The position numbers and the translations under genes were made by a program. This document shows, piece after piece, positions 7,578-16,602 of a stretch of 64,000 nucleotides of DNA. The notes under the pieces are model-generated. The model did not search any database. It saw nothing but the letters and a program-made list of their open reading frames with translations, and was not told the origin of the DNA. How positions within the stretch are numbered: position 1 is the stretch's first letter; every line of letters begins with the position of its first letter. The stretch comes from Planctomycetota bacterium. GTDB taxonomy: Bacteria; Planctomycetota; UBA1135; GCA-002686595. The stretch lies in the NCBI GenBank assembly GCA_029259635.1, contig JAJDEU010000037.1, positions 62,001 to 126,000 of the forward strand, read 5' to 3'.

Positions 7578-10517
7578 TTAACGCCCGAAGAGCTGGCGCG
7601 CCTGTTCCCGGAAACGCAGAGCTTCGGGATCGAGGGTGGGGTTGATGCGCAAGTCCTCTAGGGATCGATTGAACTCCGCCTCTGCGGCTTCGAACTGGTC
7701 GAGCTTGAAGTAAGCCATGGCGAGGAAGAGCCCGTCATAGATCGTCCAGCCATCTAGACGAATGGATTCAAGCAGCGCGGGAATGGCTCCTTCCCAGTCG
7801 TCCAGGTAATACCTGGCAACGCCGAGCGTGTTCCAGTTCGAAGCGGCGGATTCGAGTTCGACCGCTCGCTCCGCTAGACGAAGCGCGTACCGGAAATTTT
7901 CGCCGCTCGGCTTCTCCATCAAGAGGCTCCACGCCAAGTTATTGTGAACGTTGGGGGTCTCGGGAAACTCTTGTTCCACGCGATCGATGGCGGCGCCGAG
8001 GTCACCGCCCTGCTGCTTGAGGTAGATCTCGATCAAGTTCTCCTCCCAGCTGGGTACCTGAAAGCGGGAATCGTGAATGGCCCGCTCAAGATTCTCCATC
8101 GCCGCTGCGTCCTCGCCGAGCATGGATTGTGCTTGCCCCAGCCCCGCAAGACTGAAGGCACTCAGCCACCTGGGTGCATCGAGGTCGACCAAGCCTTCGA
8201 AGATCGGAGCAGCGGCCTCGTAGTTGCCCGTGTTGTTGAACTCGGCGGCAACGTGATACTGGAATCGAACGTCATCCGGCGATCTCGCCAAGAGCAGCTT
8301 GTAGTGCGAGAGAGCCTGCTCGTGGAGGTCCAGCTTGCTCAGCATTCGCCCCAAGTAGAACCGCACGATCATGCTCTCGGGCCGCAGCGCAAGAGCTGAA
8401 CTGAGACAGGCCGCGCCCTCGGCCATATCCCCAACCTCCCCGATCGTTATCCCGTCGGGCAAGAGCATGCGACCCAGTCGATATTGAAGCCCGAAGTTCT
8501 CGGGATAGAGATCCGCGCCAATTCGATAGACACTTCGAGCCAGCTCGGTCTGCTCGAATTGACGGAAGGTATTGCCCAACAGCTCGATCGTGCCTGCCGG
8601 CTGCAACTCGAGCCCCTGTTCGGCGATCCACTTGAGAACCTCGAGCTCTCCACGCGCCGAAGCCGCGCGCAAGTCGGCTCGCAGTGGGTCCGGATCGATC
8701 AGATGCGCGATGGCGAGAAGCCGCGCCCGCTTCTCCTTATCCCCCGCTATCCGCAACTGTTGAATCCAGTTGTCCAGAATGAGCGCGGTCTCCGCGCCCA
8801 TTCCACGACTCATCAACAAATCCGCCGCCTCTTCTGAGGTTCCGTCGACGAGATCGACCCCGTGTTCTAAGAAGGTCGCTTCGATCCTGTCGGCTTCTCG
8901 CTGCGCGGTGCGGTACTGATTGTCATCCAGCACCGCCGCCCAATCGGGTTCGCGCTTGTCGTTCAACTCGTTGATTAGCTTGTCCGTGTCCAGCGCTTGT
9001 TGTTCGCGCGCGAGCTTATTCGCTCGCCCATTCCGCAACCCCGAGAGGATTCCATCTACGCGCGCCGTTAGATTGGCGTTCGCCGCGCCACCTTCTGCCA
9101 GCGCTTTCGCGCGCTCGCCCGCCAGGATGGCTTGGTCCCACGACTCGGAGGCTTCGAGCAACGACGCTTCGGCCAGCGCGGCATTCACATCCGCCGAGAG
9201 CTCACTCGCGCGCAGCGTCTCCTCCGCCGCGCGAGCCGCATTGAGTCGAGCTTGATCAGCGCGCTCCTGCTCTACGAAACTCCAACTGCCGATCAACACG
9301 ATCGCGATCGCCGCGATGGAACCACCGAGCGCCAACGTCAACTTGCGCGCCTTCTGCTCTTCCTTCACGCGCACGCGCGCTTCCGCCGCTTCGACTTGAG
9401 CTGCGCGAGCGCGTTCTTCTAGGCTGCTGATATATCCGTGAATGCGCTCCGCAACCGCGCCAGCGTTCGCCGGACGCGCAGCGGGTGCAGCCATCAGGCA
9501 CTGCTTGGTCAGCTTGATGAGCTCGGGATCGGCATCGCTGGCGTTGAGCCTCTCCATCGCGTCGTCGTACTCCGCCTGAGCCGCTGCGGCAATAATGTCG
9601 TTGCGCTCGCCGACGTAGGGTGGAAGCCCCGTCAGGATCTCGCAGAGAATCGCGCCGAGCGCAAAGACATCCGTGCGCTCATCGAGCTTGTCGACAAGAC
9701 CCGCCGCTTGCTCCGGGGGCATGTAGGCCGGTGTCCCGAGAATCGAGCCGACCATGGACGCCGAACCGCTGCCCGACCCGTCGGATCGCACCGTCTCGAG
9801 AATCGTCATGCTCGAGTGAGCCTCGCGCGCGCGCTTCTCGTCGGCGGTTCCGCCCCGCGTCATGACCTTCGCGAGCCCCCAGTCCACGACCTGCACCTCT
9901 CCGAAGGCGCCGACCATGATGTTCGCCGGCTTCAGGTCTCGGTGGATCACGCCGCGTGAGTGCGCGTAGGCCAGGGTCTGGCAGATCGACTCAAAGATGT
10001 CGATCAGGCGCCGACGATTGGAGCTCGGCGTCTCGCGCTCGGTCAAGAGCGTCGCGAGCGTGCGGCCCTTGACGAGCTTCATCGTGAAGTACGGACGCTC
10101 GTCCGCCATCAAGCCGAGCTCGTAGACCGGAACGATACCCGGGTGTTGCAGCTGTCCGCCAATTTGCGCCTCTTCGACAAAGCGCTGTACCACGTCTTCT
10201 CGCTCGGCCAATCGCTTGTCGAGCACCTTCACCGCGACATCGCGCCCGAGGTCCGTGTCGTGCCCCTTCAAGATCACGCCCATTCCGCCTCGGGCGATCT
10301 CCCCCATCAGCTGATAGGTGCCGCGCCCCTCCGGAATGGACGACTTCTCTTTCGAGCGCGGATCGATGAGCGGACCCGGAGACGTGACCGTGTCTTCGTC
10401 GCGAAGTGAGATGCGCGGCGATTCGCCGGTGCGCTTCTCAATAAAATCGACCACCGACTGCCCGGCGTACGTAATCGTCTCGGGATCTTCGTCCCCCTCG
10501 TGCTCCCTGTCGCTCAT
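7578..10517 (-). CDS. Transmembrane Ser/Thr protein kinase with TPR sensor region
   Basis: 979 residues. Kinase domain about 68-360: glycine loop GEIARGGMGVILKG, VAVK lysine at 97, catalytic HRDLKPANI with Asp194, a DWG in place of DFG at 212-214 (common in this bacterial Hanks-type group), and APE-equivalent PPEQ at about 267-270. A coiled stretch leads to one membrane helix at about 392-413. The rest, about 430-979, is helical, with a coiled coil and then TPR-like repeats from about 640 (ARSVYRIGADLYPENFGLQYRLG, then further units to the C-terminus). The kinase faces the cytoplasm and the TPR part probably the periplasm. Substrates are unknown. The BlaI/M56 operon lies just upstream on the same strand. 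Confidence 0.92.
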   Translation of the reverse strand: MSDREHEGDEDPETITYAGQSVVDFIEKRTGESPRISLRDEDTVTSPGPLIDPRSKEKSSIPEGRGTYQLMGEIARGGMGVILKGHDTDLGRDVAVKVLDKRLAEREDVVQRFVEEAQIGGQLQHPGIVPVYELGLMADERPYFTMKLVKGRTLATLLTERETPSSNRRRLIDIFESICQTLAYAHSRGVIHRDLKPANIMVGAFGEVQVVDWGLAKVMTRGGTADEKRAREAHSSMTILETVRSDGSGSGSASMVGSILGTPAYMPPEQAAGLVDKLDERTDVFALGAILCEILTGLPPYVGERNDIIAAAAQAEYDDAMERLNASDADPELIKLTKQCLMAAPAARPANAGAVAERIHGYISSLEERARAAQVEAAEARVRVKEEQKARKLTLALGGSIAAIAIVLIGSWSFVEQERADQARLNAARAAEETLRASELSADVNAALAEASLLEASESWDQAILAGERAKALAEGGAANANLTARVDGILSGLRNGRANKLAREQQALDTDKLINELNDKREPDWAAVLDDNQYRTAQREADRIEATFLEHGVDLVDGTSEEAADLLMSRGMGAETALILDNWIQQLRIAGDKEKRARLLAIAHLIDPDPLRADLRAASARGELEVLKWIAEQGLELQPAGTIELLGNTFRQFEQTELARSVYRIGADLYPENFGLQYRLGRMLLPDGITIGEVGDMAEGAACLSSALALRPESMIVRFYLGRMLSKLDLHEQALSHYKLLLARSPDDVRFQYHVAAEFNNTGNYEAAAPIFEGLVDLDAPRWLSAFSLAGLGQAQSMLGEDAAAMENLERAIHDSRFQVPSWEENLIEIYLKQQGGDLGAAIDRVEQEFPETPNVHNNLAWSLLMEKPSGENFRYALRLAERAVELESAASNWNTLGVARYYLDDWEGAIPALLESIRLDGWTIYDGLFLAMAYFKLDQFEAAEAEFNRSLEDLRINPTLDPEALRFREQARQLFGR

Positions 10518-10602
10518 GGCGCGGAGTCTAACTCGAATCGGCTCAAATCACCTGCACCTCGTGCGGTCCGGAGAGTGAGCCTGGGCCCAAGTCGCACAGG
10601 GA

Positions 10603-10640
10603 AACAGCGCTGGACCGATGGTGATCGATCCAGCGCCGTT
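10603..10640 (-). terminator. Strong hairpin after the M56 gene
   Basis: Arms contain GCGCTGGA and TCCAGCGC, extended inward by CGAT/ATCG across single mismatches to a GGTG loop and outward by AAC/GTT. It lies about 43 nt downstream of the M56 stop on the minus strand and is followed there by TTTCCC. It probably ends the blaI-M56 transcript, although the T-run is short. Confidence 0.55.
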
Positions 10641-10682
10641 CCCCCGATGCCGAGTGAGCGAGGCTCCGCTTACGGGCAGAGA

Positions 10683-13064
10683 CTATTTATCGTGGCCATC
10701 AGCGCCATCGTGGTTTCGTTCGTGCTCGCCGCCACGGTGCTGCTCGCCCTGCTGGCGCTCAAAGTGCTCGTGGATAGCCTTCAGCTTGGCGTGCCCCTCT
10801 TCCCGCGTTAACTCGCCGGCCTCAATGGCCGCGTGAATATCCCTCTCGACCTCGCGCATTACCTTCGCTTGCTCCTCGTGGTTCGAGTGATCTTTTAAGC
10901 TCTTCAAGTGAGCCGCTGCCCGAGCCGACAGCTCGTTCACGACCTTGATCTGGTTCTCGCTCAATCCCAGTGAAACTAAGTACTCGTACACTTTGAGGTC
11001 TACTTCGTGGCTCTCGCCCTCGGTTGCCAGTTCATGGACAATTTGCTTCGCGGCGCTGAGGACTTGCCCAATGCTTTCGCGCGGCACTCCGGCCTCGACC
11101 AGGTGCTCGGCCATCCACTTCAGCGACTCTTCCGAAGCATGTTCGCGAGTGTTCACCGTCGCAGCGCGTTTTGCGAGAGCGTGCGCAACCTCAAACTGCT
11201 TTTCGGTTAGACCGAGCGAGTGGAAGTATTCGACGAGGCGCGGATGCATCTCGAAGTGTTCCCTCTCGGTTTGCATCTCGTGAATCAGTTTGCCGATGCC
11301 GCCAAGAACGTCGCTGACTCGCTCGGGAGCGATCCCGGCTTTCAACAAGTGCTCGCGCATCCACTCGATCGGCACCGGCCGGGGATCTCTGTCTGGCATG
11401 GACGCCGTCTTCTTCGCGAAGAGAAGGACCAGCTCCATCTGCTCGGGATTCAAGCCGAGAATATCGAAGTGCTCCCGAAGACGCGGATCCATCTCGAATT
11501 GTTCACCCTCGACGCGCATCTCGTGCGCGCACTTGGTAATGCCTCCGACCACATCGGGCAGCATCTCGCGCGGGATCCCCGCGTTCTCCAGGGGCTCGAG
11601 CATCCACTCGCTCGACGACTTGCGAGCCGGTTTACGCGCGGCGTGCTCGCTCTTCTTCAGCTTTTGCTCCGCCTCTTCCGCACTCAGCTTGCCCGAATCG
11701 AGAGCGCTCTGAATACGAGCTTGGCGGCCGTCCAGCCCAGCGACTTCCGTGTAGAAATACTTGGCGATCAGTTCGTCGCTGACATAGCGCAGCTTCGCCT
11801 TCGACTCATCCTCCGTTAATTGTCCAACCGCAACAGCCGCTTCGAGCTTCTTCCGAACTTGGGCGAGCTGCGGTTCGATGTCCGAGAGTGCGGGCGAGTC
11901 CACCAGCGGGATCGCGACGAAGATCGCTCGCGCTTCTGCAAGAGTCAGTTCACCGCTGGAGAGTAAATCTCGCAGGGACTGAACCAGCGGGTCCTCGGAC
12001 GCGTGCTCCACTTGGGGCTCGCGCTTTTCGACCGAAGGATCGCCGTTCGCGAACGCCAAGCCGAGGGGCAAAAAGCTGGCGGCGCAGACGAAGCCGGCGG
12101 CGCGCAGGGTGTTCGACGCTCGGGTGGGAATAGTCTGACTGAGAATCATCGTGAATCTCCGTTGCAGTGAGCCGCCGTTGTGAATAGCACTCGCGAGAGC
12201 CGGCGGGCGGAACGCCGGCGTTGCGAGAAACTCGACCACGCTGAGCAGCGTGTTCGCGTAGGACTTGGGATTCGGAGAGAGGTGCGCGAGCACCAATGCG
12301 TCGCAGCAGATCTCTTCATTGACTCGCAGCTCACGGCGGGCGATCCAGACGACCGGATTCCACCAGAAGAGCACGCAGGCGACCGACTCGAGCCAGCGCA
12401 CGACGTGGTCGCGCCGAACGATGTGCGCCAATTCATGCGCGAGAACGAAACGCAGCTCCGTCTCACCGAGCTCATCGAGCAGCGCTTCCGGAATGACGAT
12501 GCGCACTCGCCCTCCCCCGCACCAGACCATCGGCGAGAGGTTGGCTGTCGTCGTGCAGACGCGCGGCGTTCTCGCAAGACCGAGAGTCGAAGCGACGGTG
12601 GAAGCGAGCTTCTGGAGCTCTCGCGACGCGGGTCGACTCGCCATGTGAAGCAAGCGCTGGAACCGCCGGACTCTGACGATCGTCACGCCAGCGAGAACGA
12701 GAGCGCCCGCAAGCCACAGAGTAAAGAGCAGAACACTGGCATTGCCGGCGAGCCAACTCATCGCCGATTCGAGAGAGGTGGCCTCGGTCAGGAGCTCCTC
12801 GCCCGGAAGCAGCTCCAGAGCAGCGCCGGTGAGCAGTGTTTCGTCCAGCGGCGACAACTCGATCACACTCGCCGCGTGGTCGAGATTGGGAAGGACCGGC
12901 AAGCTCATTAGTGGCGGAGTAATCAGCTTTGCGATGACCAGCAGCCACAAGAAGTAAGCCAGTCGCGGAGTCTTGCTCCTCCTGTGAACGAACCAAGCCA
13001 CCAGCGCCAAGAGTGCGGAGACCAAGGCATTGCTGGCGCCGGTGTGAAGGAGGATGTCAATCAT
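10683..13064 (-). CDS. BlaR1-like M56 membrane metallopeptidase with tandem helical repeats
   Basis: 793 residues. The N-terminal part has the BlaR1/MecR1 layout: membrane helices near 10-27, 35-55, 108-130 and 322-339, with zinc motif HELAH (210-214) and the downstream ENEEICCD-type glutamate near 250. The M56 family cleaves a partner repressor when a signal is sensed. There is no penicillin-binding sensor domain. Instead residues 340-793 hold four short GxLTxxEA helical hairpins (371, 414, 458 and 750) and three tandem units of about 81 residues starting at 486, 567 and 649 (each opening EWM or KWM and containing a HE(M/L) and DILGL/SLGL turn), ending in a His-rich tail. It overlaps the repressor gene by 4 nt. 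The ligand of the repeat region is unknown. Confidence 0.88.
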   Translation of the reverse strand: MIDILLHTGASNALVSALLALVAWFVHRRSKTPRLAYFLWLLVIAKLITPPLMSLPVLPNLDHAASVIELSPLDETLLTGAALELLPGEELLTEATSLESAMSWLAGNASVLLFTLWLAGALVLAGVTIVRVRRFQRLLHMASRPASRELQKLASTVASTLGLARTPRVCTTTANLSPMVWCGGGRVRIVIPEALLDELGETELRFVLAHELAHIVRRDHVVRWLESVACVLFWWNPVVWIARRELRVNEEICCDALVLAHLSPNPKSYANTLLSVVEFLATPAFRPPALASAIHNGGSLQRRFTMILSQTIPTRASNTLRAAGFVCAASFLPLGLAFANGDPSVEKREPQVEHASEDPLVQSLRDLLSSGELTLAEARAIFVAIPLVDSPALSDIEPQLAQVRKKLEAAVAVGQLTEDESKAKLRYVSDELIAKYFYTEVAGLDGRQARIQSALDSGKLSAEEAEQKLKKSEHAARKPARKSSSEWMLEPLENAGIPREMLPDVVGGITKCAHEMRVEGEQFEMDPRLREHFDILGLNPEQMELVLLFAKKTASMPDRDPRPVPIEWMREHLLKAGIAPERVSDVLGGIGKLIHEMQTEREHFEMHPRLVEYFHSLGLTEKQFEVAHALAKRAATVNTREHASEESLKWMAEHLVEAGVPRESIGQVLSAAKQIVHELATEGESHEVDLKVYEYLVSLGLSENQIKVVNELSARAAAHLKSLKDHSNHEEQAKVMREVERDIHAAIEAGELTREEGHAKLKAIHEHFERQQGEQHRGGEHERNHDGADGHDK

Positions 13065-13450
13065 CGCTTGCCCCCCGGCTTCTTACCGCCGTTCAGAATT
13101 TGGCGCAGGCGATTGAGCTCGGAGCGCGAGATCTTCTTCGCCTCGATGAGGTGAGTCAGCAGCGGAGCTAGCGAGCCGCCGGTCAGCTTGTCCGCCAAGG
13201 TCTCGAGTTGCCCACCCGCATAGGCCTCTCGCGAAATGGCCGCACGGAACAAGTGCACGGACAGAGTGCGGTCGCGCTCGACAAAGCCCTTCTCCTCCAG
13301 TCGCGAGAGCAGACGTTGCACGGTTCCGTGCTGCGCCTTCGTCGAACCGGGATAGAGCAGCTCTCGAAGCGCCCGGGCTGTGAGAGGCTCCTCCTCCCAG
13401 AGGCACTCCATTACGGCAAGTTCGGCGTTGGCGAGGGCGAGTTGTTTCAT
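13061..13450 (-). CDS. BlaI/MecI-family repressor
   Basis: 129 residues from the ATG at 13450; the frame stays open upstream, but the family always starts at this point (LALANAELAVMECLWE). The winged helix follows: LTARALRELLYPGSTKAQHGTV, then QRLLSRLEEKGFVERDR. The C-terminal dimerisation helices include GGSLAPLLTHLIEAKKISRSEL. The protein should repress its own operon until the M56 protease, encoded next with an ATGA overlap, cleaves it. Two tandem operators upstream support autoregulation. The target set beyond this operon is unknown. Confidence 0.92.
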   Translation of the reverse strand: MKQLALANAELAVMECLWEEEPLTARALRELLYPGSTKAQHGTVQRLLSRLEEKGFVERDRTLSVHLFRAAISREAYAGGQLETLADKLTGGSLAPLLTHLIEAKKISRSELNRLRQILNGGKKPGGKR

Positions 13451-13537
13451 TGGAAGTCTCGGGCGCGTTCGAGGGGCTGGTCTGAGGGATTGCCAGAGTT
13501 GGCTGACCGCCCCATCGGGTAGAGTTCGGCAGTGCAA

Positions 13538-13554
13538 TACGACTCGATGTCGTC
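13538..13554. promoter_or_regulatory. BlaI-type operator, downstream copy
   Basis: 17-bp dyad TACGACTCGATGTCGTC, an imperfect version of the adjacent perfect dyad. Its start is 21 bp, two helical turns, from the other copy. It covers the predicted transcription start of the minus-strand blaI operon. Confidence 0.65.
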
Positions 13555-13583
13555 GTTCTACGACAGCATGTCGTACCTCGCAA
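13555..13583 (-). promoter_or_regulatory. Predicted blaI promoter with embedded operator
   Basis: On the minus strand TTGCGA (13578-13583) and TAGAAC (13555-13560) are 17 nt apart, resembling a sigma-70 promoter with 4 of 6 matches in each hexamer. The perfect dyad TACGACA-N3-TGTCGTA (13559-13575) sits in the spacer and touches the -10, so repressor binding would exclude polymerase. The leader to the blaI ATG would be about 98 nt. Confidence 0.55.
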
Positions 13584-13785
13584 GCGCAATACTGAAGAAC
13601 TTTGCAAAGATTGCCCTGTCGCACCCTTCTGTGACGCTGGATCGCCTCTCTAGCGATTCCTCGGCGATCCGTTAATGCGACGAAACTGCGGAAGGCCCCG
13701 CATCGCCGGGCGCGCGGACCTAGCCGATGAAAAGTATCGGCCGTGATTCGTTCGACTGGGCATCGCGAGATTTATCCGCGATATC

Positions 13786-13812
13786 TGTCACGCCCGAGTT
13801 CACCCGCCCGTC
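13786..13812 (+). promoter_or_regulatory. ECF41-type promoter
   Basis: TGTCAC (13786-13791), 17-nt spacer, CGTC (13809-13812), about 57 bp before the start codon of the AhpD-like gene. From memory, ECF41 sigma factors recognise TGTCACA and CGTC elements with about this spacing, upstream of exactly this kind of partner gene. Confidence 0.7.
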
Positions 13813-13868
13813 GGAATTAGCAACCCGCGTGGATCGCGGGCGCTCCCTTTCCACCCAACGAGTTCACT

Positions 13869-14384
13869 ATGACAACCCTCCGAGAAGCCCAGGCTCAGCT
13901 GCAAACCTTCGGGCAACACTACGACTACGACACGACCTATCTTCAAGACTTGGCCGAGGCCTCCCCGGCCGCCTTCGAGGTTTTCGGTCCAGCCCAGGCG
14001 CTCTCCACCTTTCGCGAACACCTGCCCCTGGATGCCCACTTTGTCGCGCGAGTGGTCACCATGCAGAACGAGGATTGCGGACCCTGCGCCCAGCTCAACT
14101 TGCGCATGGCGATCGAGGCGGGAGTGGAGCGGAGCTTACTCGAGGCGTTGATCGACGCGCCCGACCAGCTGCCGGAGATCCTGCGCGACTTGCGTGCCCA
14201 CGTGCAAGCTGTGGTGAGCGGTGCGGCAGGCGACCCCGATCGCGCCGAGCGACTGCGCACGCACTACGGAGCAGCCGCCTTCGCCGAACTGGCCGTCGTT
14301 ATCGCGGGAAGCCGCATGTACCCTACGTTGAAACGTGCGCTCCTCGATCACCAGGCCTGCTCTGCTCAGCCCTTTAGCTTCTAG
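13869..14384 (+). CDS. Carboxymuconolactone decarboxylase/AhpD-like protein (ECF41 partner)
   Basis: 171 residues, all helical. The region NEDCGPCAQLNLRMAIEAGV holds a CxxC pair in the place of the AhpD redox site, followed by a LPEILRDLRAHVQAVV helix. This is the alkylhydroperoxidase D-like fold. Such genes are the usual partners (the carboxymuconolactone decarboxylase, oxidoreductase or epimerase class) of ECF41 sigma factors, and the next gene is one, 5 nt downstream. The protein may reduce peroxides or a disulfide, but the physiological substrate is not known. The predicted ECF41 promoter lies just upstream. Confidence 0.85.
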   Translation: MTTLREAQAQLQTFGQHYDYDTTYLQDLAEASPAAFEVFGPAQALSTFREHLPLDAHFVARVVTMQNEDCGPCAQLNLRMAIEAGVERSLLEALIDAPDQLPEILRDLRAHVQAVVSGAAGDPDRAERLRTHYGAAAFAELAVVIAGSRMYPTLKRALLDHQACSAQPFSF

Positions 14385-14389
14385 ATCCC

Positions 14390-15262
14390 GTGCAACCCGG
14401 CGATAGTTTCGAACCCCATCGCGCGTACCTCGTGCGCCTGGCCTATCGCATGCTTGGCGATGTGAGCGCGGCCGAGGACATGGCCCAGGAGAGTTTTTTG
14501 CGTTGGCAACGCAGTGGGACACCGACGCTCGAAAAACCGCGCGCGTGGTTCACACGCACCTGCACGCGACTGTGCCTGGACCACCTCGAGCTCGCCCACC
14601 GACAGCGAGAAGAGTACGTCGGCGAGTGGCTGCCCGAGCCCTTGCTCGCGGACGACAAAGATGCGCCAGCAGAAGTTGACGAGTCGCTGTCCCTCGCTCT
14701 GCTCACCACGATTCAAAAGCTCAAGCCTGCGGAGCGCGCGGCCTTTCTCCTGCACGATGTCTTCGACTACGAGTTCAGCGATGTTGCGGAAATCCTCGAC
14801 CTCGAACCCGCCAACTGTCGACAGCTCGCCGTGCGAGCACGCAGGCACCTCAAGCAAGACCCATTGCGAGCGCCTGCAGACAAGGAAACGGTGAGCCGGT
14901 TGAGCACGGCCTTCTTCGACGCCATAGCCGACGGCAATCTCGCCGGCCTTCAAAAGGTCTTGTCCGAGGACGTGGTCTTTCGTTCGGATGGTGGCGGAAA
15001 GGTCTCGGCAGCGCGCCAGCCGCTGATCGGTACGTACCGTGTCCTGCGCTTCATCGACCGTGTGTTCATCTCCGCCAAAGCTCCTGCATCGGTCGAACGC
15101 CGCCCGGCCTGGTTCAACGGCGCACCCGGAATCCTACTCTTCGAAGAAGGCGTCCTGTCGTCCGCCTTTCAACTGCGGGTGGAAGCCGGCCGGATCACGA
15201 CGATCTTCGTCCAGCGCAACCCCGATAAGCTCGCTCGCCTTCGCCCTACCGAATCGCACTAG
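14390..15262 (+). CDS. ECF41-family RNA polymerase sigma factor
   Basis: 290 residues with a GTG start. Sigma region 2 spans about 10-75 (YLVRLAYRMLGDVSAAEDMAQE) and region 4 about 100-155 (LKPAERAAFLLHDVF, then a helix-turn-helix). The C-terminal SnoaL-like extension of about 130 residues makes it ECF41, and all three family motifs are present: WLPEP at 80-84, DGGGK at 200-204 and NPDKL near 277. In this family the extension both helps activity and restrains it, in place of an anti-sigma factor. It is co-transcribed with the AhpD-like gene, so the pair should autoregulate. The inducing signal is unknown. Confidence 0.93.
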   Translation: MQPGDSFEPHRAYLVRLAYRMLGDVSAAEDMAQESFLRWQRSGTPTLEKPRAWFTRTCTRLCLDHLELAHRQREEYVGEWLPEPLLADDKDAPAEVDESLSLALLTTIQKLKPAERAAFLLHDVFDYEFSDVAEILDLEPANCRQLAVRARRHLKQDPLRAPADKETVSRLSTAFFDAIADGNLAGLQKVLSEDVVFRSDGGGKVSAARQPLIGTYRVLRFIDRVFISAKAPASVERRPAWFNGAPGILLFEEGVLSSAFQLRVEAGRITTIFVQRNPDKLARLRPTESH

Positions 15263-15360
15263 CCTGCACCGAGTTCCGGGCCCAAACTTTCCCGCCTGAC
15301 GGTCCGAAATAGGCGGAGATTAATGCGACTCCGGTCGGTCTGCCCGTACGCTCAACCGAC

Positions 15361-16407
15361 ATGACCGGAATCATCGTCGTCGGCAGCCTCACGCTCCTCG
15401 CCTCCTTCGTGTGCAGCCTGTTCGAGGCGGCGCTCTACGCGATCCCTCCGGCCCGCATCGAAGTCCTTCGCGAGCGCGGAGTTCGAGGAGCCGACCGCCT
15501 AGCCAAGCTGCGCCTCAACATCGAGAAGCCCATCGCGGCGATCCTCACGGTCAACACGATCGCTCACACGGTCGGCGCGGCCTGGTGCGGGGCGATGGTC
15601 GGCCAGCACTTCGGCAGCCGCGCCGTGGGCGTGTTCGCCGCGGTATTCACCGTGCTCGTCCTCGCCCTGACCGAGATCATCCCGAAGAGCCTCGGAGTTC
15701 GCTACGCAACAACTCTAGGCCCGCTCATCGTTCGTCCCCTTCAGATCATGATGTGGAGCGTCTGGCCCGTCGTTTGGTTTGTGCAGCTAACCATGGGCAG
15801 GCTAGCCGGTTCCACTCGGGGCCCCTCGGAGGATGAGGTCGAGGTCGTCTCTCGCATGGCGGCCAGTAGCGGCAGCGTCAGTCAAGAAGAACACCGCTGG
15901 ATTCGCAACGCGCTCCACTTGGACCGAACCACCGCGGGCGATCTTCGCACGCCGCGCACGGTTATCGAGACGCTCGACGCCGACACGCCCGTCCGAGATC
16001 TACTCGAACACGTCGAGAACTGGGTGCACAGCCGCGTGCCCGTCGTTGAGGGGGCGGACGCGGATCGAATTGTGGGCCTCGTTCACCGTCGAGAAGTGTT
16101 GGATACAGCCCTGCGTCGGCCGGATGAGGACCTGATTCTGCGCGACCTACTGCGCCCCATCCGATTCGTACCGGAGGCGATGCCGGCCAACACGCTGCTC
16201 GACCTCTTCATCTCCGACCGCGCCCATATGTTCGCCGTGGTCGACGAGTACGGGGGGATCGAAGGCGTGGTCACCCTCGAAGACGTACTCGAGTGCCTCC
16301 TCGGCGCCGAGATTGTCGATGAGCACGACCAAGTCGAGGACATGCAACGCCTGGCTCTAGAACGCAACCAAGAACGGCACGGGAGCGAGAATCCGAAAGG
16401 CGAGTGA
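15361..16407 (+). CDS. CNNM (DUF21) membrane protein with CBS pair
   Basis: 348 residues. The N-terminal DUF21/CNNM membrane domain has helices near 3-25, 60-80, 88-108 and 120-140, with TEIIPKSLGVRYA, a family signature. Residues about 180-310 form two CBS domains (RTVIETLDADTPVRDLLEHV and VEDEYGG-type segment AVVDEYGGIEGVVTLEDVLE). The C-terminal CorC_HlyC domain of longer homologues is absent; the protein ends in a short acidic-basic tail. Family members move or sense Mg2+ or other divalent cations, with the CBS pair binding nucleotides. It is often mis-named hemolysin. It stands alone between a sigma factor and a convergent hydrolase. Confidence 0.88.
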   Translation: MTGIIVVGSLTLLASFVCSLFEAALYAIPPARIEVLRERGVRGADRLAKLRLNIEKPIAAILTVNTIAHTVGAAWCGAMVGQHFGSRAVGVFAAVFTVLVLALTEIIPKSLGVRYATTLGPLIVRPLQIMMWSVWPVVWFVQLTMGRLAGSTRGPSEDEVEVVSRMAASSGSVSQEEHRWIRNALHLDRTTAGDLRTPRTVIETLDADTPVRDLLEHVENWVHSRVPVVEGADADRIVGLVHRREVLDTALRRPDEDLILRDLLRPIRFVPEAMPANTLLDLFISDRAHMFAVVDEYGGIEGVVTLEDVLECLLGAEIVDEHDQVEDMQRLALERNQERHGSENPKGE

Positions 16408-16493
16408 AACGGAGTCGCACGGTAGCCCCCCGAAATCTTAGTCCGCCGCGTCGGCGGCGCACCGACCGCCGCAGCCAAACGTGGGCCTCGCAC

Positions 16494-16509
16494 CCCACTT
16501 AAAAGTGGG
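16494..16509. terminator. Palindrome after the CNNM gene
   Basis: CCCACTT-AA-AAGTGGG is a perfect 7-bp palindrome with a 2-nt centre between two convergent genes. It could form a cruciform or a small hairpin. No T-run follows, so a terminator role is weakly supported. Confidence 0.3.
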
Positions 16510-16602
16510 CTCGCCGACTTTCACCGTCGCACTGGACTTCACCGTTTTTTCTGCGCGACGATGAAGACGTAGCGCTGATCCATCGGCATCGTGGAGCGCC
16601 GC

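Larger units (their letters stand above)
13451..13868. other. Divergent regulatory region between blaI and the ECF41 operon
   Basis: 418 bases without a gene. The left part carries the blaI promoter and two operators (13538-13583). The right part carries the ECF41-type promoter (13786-13812). Nothing else is recognised between 13600 and 13780. Confidence 0.6.
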
